DNA of 64,000 bases from Letharia columbiana (Eukaryota > Ascomycota > Lecanoromycetes > Lecanorales > Parmeliaceae), in the NCBI RefSeq assembly GCF_014066305.1, contig NW_023501107.1:124001-188000 (forward strand), in the 5' to 3' direction. Under the pieces are notes generated by a model. That model was not told the DNA's origin, searched no databases, and saw nothing but the letters and a program-made list of their open reading frames with translations. Below are positions 55,114-64,000 of the stretch, piece by piece. Within the stretch, counting starts at the first letter, position 1. Each line of letters begins with the position of its first letter. The position numbers and the translations under genes are program-made.

Positions 55114-58100
55114 GGGCGTGACTACGCGTGTGTGTGTTTGTGTGTGGAAGTAGCAGGAGCTGAAAGGGGGGGGGGGTTGTGATGTTTCGAGGCACAAGCA
55201 TGCGCCATCCATTGACAGCTAGCTAGACGTACGTCTTGAAAGGAGAAAAGAGAAGGGTAAGAAGAAAGAAAGCATGCTCGAACAGCACCAATACCAATGC
55301 CCCTAAGACGAGACAATCGAGGTGTACATGCATACATACAACCTACCTACTCGCCTACCAGATGCTCAACATTACATACCTACATACACACCTTCCTCCC
55401 CTTCCATCAATCGCAATAATCAAACCTCGACTCTTGACCAAGTTCAATCACACAGCGTTCCAACCCGTATACATAATGCACAACATCCCCAACGCGCACC
55501 ATCCATCCATCCATCCATCAACCGTCTCGCTAGTAAACATGAAAAGTGAGTGAGTGAGTGAGTGAGTGAGTGAGTGAGTGAGTGAGCAGGGGGATTCCTG
55601 AGAATCTCGAGACGAGACCGATGGACGTGTGTGGTTGGCTGCGTGTGTGCACTGAACCGGACTGGACTGGGGCTAGGTATGTTGCGGACGCTGGAGGCAA
55701 TTGATGCTTTGATGTTGGATGGGGATGTGGTGTGATGGGGAGGGAGGGAGGGAGGTAGTGGCTAATAGAGCAGCCGGCACGGAGACCTCAGTCATGAATG
55801 CAAGAGCGTGGGATGGAGGCGATTTTGTGGGGGGTTTGAGGGCTGTTTTTTTAAGTGAGTGACATAGAAGGGAGAGAGACGGAAGGGGAGAAAGGAAGAA
55901 AGAAAAAAAGGAAAGAAAGAAAGAAAGATCCGCCAAAGGTATCCCAAGCACCCAACAGCCTAGTCTTTCCACCCAAACTCAAGCCTCCTTTCCGCAACGC
56001 ATCCCTCACCTACCCTACTCACCGACGCCCACTCTTCCGCCGCCCACTCTTCCGCAGCCCGACAACCGTGAACCGCCTCCACATCTTCGAACCATCCGGG
56101 CTAAGATTACATCGCCTCCCCAGGGATCGTACGAACGAAAATCAGAGCTCACGACAATCACCTCTTCCCCGCCGCCCCTCGCCGCCGCTCCTACGATTGA
56201 GACCGATGGCGGAGCGTTGATGCGATAAAGACAGCGATGATGATCCCATCTGCAAGTGTTGTGAGAGGCGGAGGGGAGACACGTGCAGAGCTGTGGGAGC
56301 GTGACCGACGGGCTCCGGAGTTGGGGGACTGGGGAGGCAGGTGCCTTTCTGAGACGAGGGCGGCGGCGGCGCGTGCATGTTGTAGATGCGGTGGCTTTTC
56401 CAGTAGGCGGCATTTTAGCGTGTTCATGATTTCTTTCGAATGCTTGGCGTTAAAGATGTCCAGCGCACCCCCATAGATTCGAATTACCAATTTTAGAACC
56501 ACAAGTCGGATTTTGATAAATCTAGCGATGTTAGAGTCGTAAGAACGTTCAATACAATTGACGTGTATGAAGTTTCTAGATATGAACTACTACTTTGTAA
56601 GTATCTAGAAATCAAGAAAAAAGATAAATCATCGGTTACGCTGCTTGAGAAATCTTCATCTTTTCCTTGACTCTATAGATTTTATCTACATTAACGGCGC
56701 TGAGTTCGCCGCGATAGGAAGTCTGACTATTTGATAGAAAGTTTTACAATCCAGTTATGGCTGTGAAGTTGGTAATCTGAACCCAGGTGGTGTGTAGGAA
56801 TTTCTGATGCCAAGCATTCGAAAGGATTATGGCTACGCTAAGGTTGTTGTGTTACATTTCTCTCCTTTCGATGGCAGTATGTACGGAAAAGCTTGAAAGT
56901 GGTGTTGTCGTGAGGCTTGCGTCAGGGTATCATATCATTTGTGACCTAACGGCCTTTGATATCTGAGTGGGGAAAGACATGGACGCTTCCTGCGCGGATG
57001 GAGGGGAGGAACTTTGGATGGGGCGAGTTGGGGAACTGTCTTCAATTCAAGGTGCGACAAAGCTCCCGCCTACTCACTTGCTGCCCTATCGTCCCCATAG
57101 CCTCAAGGCTACTTTTAATATCATGAAGCTTCGACCTACCTCAAGATTCTCTTTTTCGACCTCGGCGCTAAGACCCTCGCGGTTCCGGTCGTGTTTGGCG
57201 AGATAGATCAAATCGTACTTGCAGACAATGGCATTGAACGAAAGTGTTTTTCGAGAGACGACCGACACTGCCGTTGTGGGCTTTTCTTACAGATGCCGAG
57301 GTGTGCAGCGAAGGAATGCAACCGCCAGAGACATGGAGATAGGAAGGGGAAGGAATGATTTTGTGGACAAGGGGATTCTTGAATGGCGACGTCGCTCATC
57401 TGGCACAACGCTACGAATAGTAGAGGGTGCGGCAACGAGAGAGATGGGGCCGGGAAGCGGAATCATGTGATCAGAGAAGCTGAAGCCGGAGAGCGATTCT
57501 TGCTGAAGGGGAAAAATGTGGCTTGAAGTCATCGGTTTCGAACGCCAGCGATAGCATCACTTATTCCTGGTTTCTCAAACTCCCAATGTATCACAAGCCG
57601 CCTTGATATCAAGCCGTACGAACTCATGAACTCGGTAAGGTAGACCCTCCAGACCAAGTAATGACGTTGGTAAGAATCTCGAGGGTGTACTCGTAGCTAA
57701 AAATGCCAGAATGACATCGTGTTCGAAGTATTCCAAGATGACAGCGTCTGCACGCAGCCAAGCAAATACATTTGATAGGAATGTGCAGGGTCGCTATTGA
57801 ATGTATCTTTAACTTCTTGGCACCCTGTGTCTTTTGTTCGATGTATACCTTATTATCATTGTCCTCTAAGGAGGCAGAATCTGAAACTGTATCAAAGGCG
57901 GCGCGTACTTTAAATACCCGTTTCCACCACCTTAGCGCCTGCACTAAGCCCCAATGCAGCCATGGCTGCCAACCGGCGCTGCCAATCCGTGTCGCACCTG
58001 TTGGAGCGAGTCTTTGTTGCTGGAACATGAGTGGGTGCTGCGTAGTCGAAGGTACGGCATGGGCATGATAATGACGGTTTCAGATGATGCCTGCAGCGGG

Positions 58101-58495
58101 TTAGGATTGCGAGAGAGTCATGGACGAACGCGGGCTTGGAGTTGGGTTCGTGCCACCACCAACGTGAGGAGCAGCAGTGGGTACAACTACAAGTTGGATG
58201 GACCTGCTGTGCCCATTTTGCCCCGCAAGTCATTATCACTTCTTCTGCTGGCCTGTTCCTCCGTCCTCGTTCTGATCTTGCTTTGTCAATTGCGTCCTCG
58301 GTACGGATTCACGGAGTTTCAAGCATTACCAATATAATCCAGAATCGCAGGACGATAACAACCATCACTGCCAAACCCACCCACTCACTCATATAATATC
58401 CTCACCAGCACGACGACGGACACCCTGACCCTCACCCTCACCCTCACTCTCAATCGAAGACCCCACCCAACAAACAAGCAAACAATCAACCAACC
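55114..58495. other. Long intergenic stretch with microsatellites, no supported gene
   Basis: A (GTGA)n microsatellite lies at about 55546-55586, and purine-rich GAAAG/GGAGG runs at about 55740-55930. Dispersed frames (for example + 57772-58068 and minus 56191-56502) have no family signal and no clear splicing. A long untranslated or regulatory region of the flanking secreted-protein genes is possible. Confidence 0.4.
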
Positions 58496-58726
58496 ATGCG
58501 CACCGCACTCCTCGCCTCCCTCCTCCTTACCCTCCTCGCACCGCTCCTCATCCTCGCCGCCCCCACTCCCATCGCCATCCCCGAACCCAACGACGTCCTC
58601 GTCCCCAAAGGCGCCACGCTCAACGCAAGGAGCATCCCCGAACTGCTGGCGCTCAAACGGGCGAATGAGAGGAGGCGGCTGAGTAGTAAGGAGATGGCAG
58701 GGGAGTTTCGGAGAGCGGAGACGTAA
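58496..58726 (+). CDS. Small secreted peptide (76 aa)
   Basis: The frame starts MRTALLASLLLTLLAPLLIL in good context (accATGcgc), a strong signal peptide likely cleaved near AAPTPIA. The mature part (~52 aa) is Pro/Val-rich at first, then basic: SIPELLALKRANERRRLSSK then EMAGEFRRAET. No cysteine is present. Lys-Arg (LALKR) and Arg-Arg-Arg sites could serve a Kex2-type protease, so a processed secreted peptide is possible. The gene is intronless and follows a CT/CA-rich leader with TCACCCTCACCCTC repeats. No family recognised; being a spurious hydrophobic ORF is the main alternative. Confidence 0.55.
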   Translation: MRTALLASLLLTLLAPLLILAAPTPIAIPEPNDVLVPKGATLNARSIPELLALKRANERRRLSSKEMAGEFRRAET

Positions 58727-59765
58727 TCCGTGGCGGTGGAGGGAAGGGGGGGACAAGGGAGAGGGATGGGAAGGATGGGTGGAGGGTTAGTGGGGCTGGG
58801 TCGGGATGTGGTGATGAGGAGGAGATGATGTTGACGAGGTGGTGGGGGGACAAGGGACCTTGATATGATTTGGGTAATGATATGTTGTTCCCTTACGGTG
58901 GAAGGTGTTTGGGGTTGGATATAACAGGTGGTTTGTCTCTCTTTCTTCGGGGCGTCATGGGTAAAGGTCAGTCGCTTGATAATGTATAAGCCGTGGCACT
59001 CTCTTAAGCAACAATCCATTGGAAAGGAGAACAAGACTTTAAAGCAAATACCGCTCGTCTATGCTTGGATTTCCGCTCCTTGTCCGCAATCATCAAATAC
59101 ACATACACACTCAGACCCCGTCATAACTCTGACTCTACTCACAGCCTTCCCCTGTTCGAGATAACGCCTCCCGCTCTCCATTTCTCAAGTCGTACGCACC
59201 TGCACTCTCATCAAACGTCGTGAGCAAAGAAGTCACCCCGTCTCTTTGACTCGTCAACGGTATCCGTACATACACATCTACGATGCCTGCGATATGGGGA
59301 ACAAGCATCGCCAGCAACATCGGCTCCGATTAGCTTCGCCCGTCGTGGATTGCGAAAGATTGCGCGTTGAGACATAGAGTACCTTTTGCCTTTGCCATTG
59401 CTACGGCTAAGAAAAGAAGCTCGGCTACGACCCAGGTGAGAGAGTTTGAGCACGTCAAACCGGAGCGGCGGGGACTATTCCCCACAGAATGAGAGAAGAA
59501 AATATATATATATATATCTATATATATCAAAGGGTCTGTATAGAATATTGCAAACTTCCAAATCCTTCCTATGTGACCGCTCAACCCCCTTCGTCTTCAA
59601 ACAAAACTATTTACAATGACACTCCACATCCACATCCTCATCTCCCCCCATCGCACAACCATCCAATTCGCCTGGGACTGAACCCATCACCATCACCCGC
59701 ATCATTCACACCACACCCTCAAACCTCGCAATCCCAGCAGAAAGAAAAAAAATCCCCCATCCACG
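58727..59765. other. Intergenic, nothing supported
   Basis: A TA-dinucleotide run (about 59501-59527) and C-rich leader sequence (CATCCACATCCTCATC) precede the next gene. No coding frame is credible. Confidence 0.4.
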
Positions 59766-61202
59766 ATGGCCGCACCCTCGCGCCCCGCCTCCGGCAGAAC
59801 CAAGCACGTACTCCTCCCCGAAGAAGAAGAAGACACAGAAGCGCAGCCGGCAGCCTCCCCCAACGACCGCTACCGTTACGGCCTCCTCGGCTTCCTGCAA
59901 CGGAGGAGAGGGGGCGGTGGCGGAGGCGAGGAAGGAAGCAGACGATCATCCGCCGGGCTCTCCCGTCCCCCGCTCGCTCCCTCCGGGTCATCTTCGAACT
60001 CCGGTACGTAACACGAGTCGGAGGGGTCCAGCGGCCGAAATCGCACGGCCAAGGTCACAACCTCCTTCGTCGTCTTCGTCTTCGTCGCGCAATCACGCCG
60101 TCTCAGAGGCAAAAAACCAAGCCCTCCAAGAACCTCAATCGCTGACTCGTCTTCAGGAACGCCATCATGGTCCCGGAAAGAACCCGCGGCGCCCAAATCC
60201 GGGTCGGGGACAGGAAGCAAGACACCCAGCAAACCGCAATCGCCAGCTCCTCCCAAAGCGCCAAAGTCACCCAAGCCCCCCAAATCCAACCCCGGACCGA
60301 AGCCACCGAAAGGCATGCCACCCCACCACAACCCCGCCGGCCATGTCCCCCTCACCGGCGGCGACCACCCCACACTCCCCTGCACCCACCCGCACGGTCT
60401 GAACCGCCTCCGGTGCGAAAAAGCCGACGCGGTCATCGGGACCCTCTTCGCCATCATCGGGCTCTTGCTATCCCCCCTCCTGCTCTACCTTCTCGTCAGA
60501 AAGTGCCGACAACGACGACAACGGCGACGAAGTGAACGGAGCAGTCACGACGTCGACGCCGAAGACGGGCTGGAATTAACCCACGACCCCACCGCAGCAC
60601 GAACGCCAGACCCGTCTCCCGCACTCGCTCCGTCCGACACGCCCAGCCCATACCCATCCCAACCCCCACCGGCCTACGGGCCCCGGTCCCGGAGCCGGAG
60701 CCGCGGGGGCAAGGCATCGCGTTGGACACGGAGCGCGAGGAGCAGCACGTCGTCGGATGGGATAGGGACGGCGGTGCCGGGGCGGATGCTACGGGATGGT
60801 GTCGCGGTTGTTGATGTGTCGGCGGGGTCGGGGTCGGGGTCGGGGTCGGGGGTGGAGGGTTCTGGATCTGAATGTGAGCGGTGGTACGAGGTTGAGGAGG
60901 GAATGTCATCATCATCTGATCGTGACGCTCGTGGCGATGATGGGGATGGGGATGGGGATGGGGATGGAGAAAGGGGAAGGGGGGACTGTATCCACAACGA
61001 TGATGATGATGATGATGATGATGAGGAAGAGGGGACCAGCAGCACGCGTGATCAAGAAATCAACCAACAATCTTGCCCCTTCTCCAACCCCACCCCGCCC
61101 CAAACCGCCTCTCCACCCACACCCGCATCTCAATATTACAGCCCCGTCTCCAGCGCATTCGCTCCCACAGCCAGCGACGAAGACGACTCCTCACACAGTT
61201 AG
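59766..61202 (+). CDS. Proline-rich single-pass membrane protein (427 aa), unknown family
   Basis: Two exons, 59766-60003 and 60157-61202, joined by a 153-bp intron (GTACGT...CTGAC...TTCAG). It starts MAAPSRPASGRTKHVLLPEE. Residues ~1-130 are polar with Gly/Ser and Pro/Lys repeats (KAPKSPKPPKSNPGPKPPKG). A small domain with two cysteines (LPCTHPHGLNRLRCEK) precedes one membrane span (AVIGTLFAIIGLLLSPLLLY), then a basic stop-transfer sequence (KCRQRRQRRR) and a ~240-residue Ser/Asp/Pro-rich tail with SGSGSGSG, DGDGDGDG and a run of nine Asp. There is no signal peptide, so the span may be an internal signal-anchor. The low-complexity tail is encoded by near-perfect short tandem repeats. Function unknown. 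Confidence 0.7.
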
Positions 61203-61815
61203 CCGATCCAGCCCCCCGGTTTGTGACTGCGGAGTCTGAAACGGGATTGGTTGAACGGTGGCTATACATTGGCTGAATGGCAAGCAAGGACTGGATGGAG
61301 CGAGGTCTGGCGACGAAAAAGAAAGAGAAAGGGACGCGCGATAAGGATGGATGGATGGATGGATGGATGGATATGCAGCGGTTTCTGCGAGGGAAGGATT
61401 GGATGTATTTTGACGGGAAGGGGTCAGGGGGGTTAGATTGAATGCAATGCAATGTGAAGAACTCAGTGGTGTTTAAGAGAGATGATCGAATCGATGACAA
61501 ATTGACCGAAAAGCACCGGATGCGAGACTCTGAGAACTTCTGCGGGACGCGCAGTAGTTGGTGTCCCATCATGGAATGTCGGACGCGTGTCTCTGATGCC
61601 TTGCACTCTGAAGCGCCACAGGACCGTGATTGTGAGTATCTTGCCAACCTTCTGGTTTCTCTGAGAGGTTTGAAAAGTTTCCACGCATCTCGGAACGCCT
61701 ACCATTATATGAACGCCGTTTCCAATGCTTGGACGATGACCCCCATGCTTTCGTCCTATGACGCCTCCTTGTATCCGACGCCAAACTCTCGCAATTGACC
61801 CTGCCATTTCATTTC
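61203..61815. other. Convergent intergenic region with (GGAT)n
   Basis: This lies between two genes that point at each other. It holds a (GGAT)n microsatellite at about 61345-61373 and no supported gene. Confidence 0.45.
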
Positions 61816-64000
61816 CTATACCTCCTGTCCAAATTCATCATGGAGCTCGTCATCATCCCGTGTGCCAATAAAAGCGCGGTTGACAAAGGTGAACCAAACC
61901 TTGTTGATGGCCTTCCGGTGCTTGTGTTTCTTGCCGTGCTTCTTATGCTTTTTCTTCGATGCAGCGAGCTCATGGTCTCCGCAAGCTACCATGTCCACGT
62001 CGGCATCCGTGGCAGCTGAGTCTTCACCGTCGACATCTTCAATACGATCGCTCTTTGGGGGCTTGTACTGCCCGATCCGTCCCGCCAGATTAACGTAACT
62101 CCTCACGGTCAGATCCTTCAATCCGAAGACTGAGTCATTCCGGGTATCATATTCGATCTCGTACTTGAACTTGTTGTGATGTCTCAACTTGTCCTTATGC
62201 GGTATTTTCCCGCGGTGTTTGCCATTATGCCATCCTTCTTCGCCGACAACCTGGTCTTGCCCAAAGTCGTCGTTGATGCGGGTGAGGTTCGCAAAGTACT
62301 GCTTGTAACCAAGCAACGATAGGGTTTGAGGGGAGTATGCAGGTCCAGGAGGCGCCGACTTGGAGGGTGGTTTGGGGATGGTGAGTTTAGGCTTCCTCGT
62401 CTTCTTTTTCTTGCCTCTTTCCTTATCGCTTTTCTTTTTCTCGATCTCAATTGAGTCCTCCTCGGCTTCATCTTCTATGAAGCAGTGAGCTTCCTCAGCT
62501 TCCTGCAGTGTCATCTTCTCATGGCAGTTTGCGCGCGCGACTGGAAGGTTCTCGAGGCCCGAAATATTATATTCAATAACCCTCAACGTAGGAAAGTAAT
62601 TTGGGACAATACTCGGCGAGACTAAACTGACGCTGTAGCGTTCAGCCCACTGTCCGCCAATCTTCTCCAGATATTTCTCTTCCTTCGTCATCTTGTGCTT
62701 CTTCCTTTTGTTGATGCTTTCGAATAGGTCGTAGAAGTAGCCAGAGCCAGAGCTTGATTTTGATTTTGATTTTGATTTTGATCTTGATCTTGATTTCGTC
62801 TTTGGGGCGTCTGGTATCTGGGACCACCCCGCGCGCAGCTCCGTCAAGTAATCGGCATTTGATTGAACAGTCAGTTCGTCATCAAGAGCCGTTCGTGAAA
62901 TAGAATGCCTCTTGCCTCTCAACGCTTTGTTGCTGATGTCCTTGTGGTCCTGAAGCAAGAAGTGATCGATGTTCATGTGCCCATATAGTGACCCGACGAT
63001 CACATCTCGGTATTGCTGTAGCCAAAGGGTGTATTTCTGCCAGCACGTCTCGTCCCACAGCAGCTTTGCTTCTGTCCTTGCTGGCGGTACGTGTCCCATC
63101 AGCAGAGCCTTCATGCCTCTGTTGCGCACGAATTGTAGCTGGATCCTGAGCCACTCCATCTGCTGGTAACCTGGCTCAGATCTATCGGCGCATCCGTCCA
63201 CTGCAGTGTTGTGTTCAAATAAGTACATGGTGTTGAGGCTGAAGACCGCAAGATGGTTGGGTATGACTTCGACGGAAAACCATCCTCCAGTTGAGAAGCC
63301 ATGTCTTTGCTCTTCTGGTATGAACTTCCTCCACACACTCAGATACTTCTGCGTCCACTTGTTGGACCCAGGTTGCATGATGTTGTGGGGCATAATGTCG
63401 TTGTTCCCAAAGTTCGGAACGATCGGTATAGTGAGGTCGTTCTTAGGGTCCGTATCATCCTCTTTGCCAAAGACTTCTTCGAACTTGTTTACCAGCAGCT
63501 TGTTCGTTAATATAATCTCCTGCTCTGTTCTCGGTATTTCCTCGTCCGAATCATGGCGTGAAGAGTCTCCCGTCCAAATGACGAAGTCGATCGTGTCTTT
63601 CAGGTGGTCGTTTATCCATTTGAAAGTAGCGTTGACTAGGGTTGTGGGGGAGTCGCAGTCTGTAGTCTCGGCGCCGAAGACTCCAGCAGGTCCATTGCCT
63701 CGATGGCAGGCTGCGTCTGCCTCGGTGGAGGAGTGGATTTCGTAGAATGGATCCGGGTGGAAGTCTAGGCGCACATCAGTGCCCCAATACCTGCAGTAGA
63801 CTGGACGCCGTTCTGATTTAGGAAGCTCTTGTACCTGTGATGTGTAGAAATCTTCCGTGCAGGGCCTTCTCCTTGACCAAGTCTTGCGAGGGCGCCCTTG
63901 GTATTTCATCCAGAGACTCCGCTATCAAAGGTTGTTGTTCCGTCGGAAGTGCGATGCCATATCTCAGAAAGAGTGCAAATGCCAGCCAGTGAAGAAACAT
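61816..64000 (-). CDS. PPN1: Endopolyphosphatase, Ppn1 type (704 aa)
   Basis: Ppn1 cleaves long polyphosphate chains inside the vacuole. Two exons: 64000-63835 and 63764-61816, with a 70-bp intron (GTACAA...GCCTAG). The ATG is the last triplet of the window. The N-terminus MFLHWLAFALFLRYGIA is a signal peptide or anchor. The metallophosphatase core follows: HIT-D-FHPDPFY across the intron (Asp 56), GDSSRHD (~121-127), NFGNNDIMPHN (~173-183), MGHVPP (~278-283) and GHMNIDHF (~317-324), together giving the metal ligands. A Ser-Lys repeat (SKSKSKSK) from TTGATT-type repeats lies near residue 380. A Lys/His-rich C-terminus ends AINKVWFTFVNRAFIG. Length fits fungal orthologs. The promoter is outside the window. 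Confidence 0.93.

Noticed and set aside
56015..56502. Minus-strand frames with Pro/Arg/Ser-rich sequence
   Set aside because: Low complexity, no conserved block and no joining introns.
59489..60535. Long + strand frames with Pro/Arg/His-rich sequence overlapping the 427-aa gene
   Set aside because: They are alternative frames of the proline-rich coding region; only the spliced frame gives a membrane span and consistent composition.
55546..61373. Regularly spaced repeats considered as a CRISPR-like array
   Set aside because: They are plain microsatellites, (GTGA)n and (GGAT)n, without spacers, and the genome is eukaryotic.

Overview
The window looks like part of a chromosome arm of a filamentous ascomycete, most likely a Dothideomycete (the class is inferred, not shown). 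Three things point there: genes with short introns (about 45 to 200 bp) carrying GT-AG ends and CTRAC-like branch sites; an AT-rich block of retrotransposons full of C-to-T and G-to-A changes, the signature of repeat-induced point mutation (RIP); and fungal gene families such as fungal ACR3, Ppn1, monocarboxylate-type MFS carriers and secreted proteins of fungus-only families.

Bases 1 to about 17,745 are a RIP-degraded repeat island. A chromovirus-type Ty3/gypsy relic (gypsy-1, + strand) runs from the window edge to about 6.2 kb. A second gypsy (gypsy-2, 6956-14729) is complete, with 164-bp LTRs and a TTAAA target duplication. Four later insertions cut these relics: an 892-bp foldback element (2712-3603), a 1355-bp miniature LTR element with near-identical 141-bp LTRs and its own ORF (4405-5759), and two TA-flanked MITEs (10650-11123 and 14423-14713). 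The miniature LTR element and the 291-bp MITE are essentially free of RIP and so are younger.

Bases 17.7 to 34 kb are a transition zone. They hold a 12-cysteine secreted protein gene close to the repeat border, a decaying cluster of four related small genes (22.1-26.5 kb), an EMP24-type p24 cargo receptor with an intact FFEVKRVV tail, a Myb/SANT-like protein with a long Lys/Glu tract, and a 14-3-3-like protein.

Bases 34.4 to 47.3 kb hold an ACR3 arsenite carrier and two MFS carriers. They are separated by a gene-poor stretch (38.2-45.6 kb) with relics only.

Bases 48 to 64 kb hold an F-box-like gene split by a TGA codon, a tRNA-Ser(AGA) gene with two insertions (a normal anticodon-loop intron and a GT...AG insert in the variable arm), a DUF3237 protein, a PSI-domain membrane protein, a 312-aa secreted protein, a 76-aa secreted peptide, a proline-rich single-pass membrane protein, and a complete Ppn1-type endopolyphosphatase whose start codon is the last triplet of the window.

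The genes do not form one pathway. The most unusual observation is the tRNA-Ser gene. The repeat island is also informative because its insertions can be placed in relative order. All exon models were read by eye from frames, splice signals and family resemblance.
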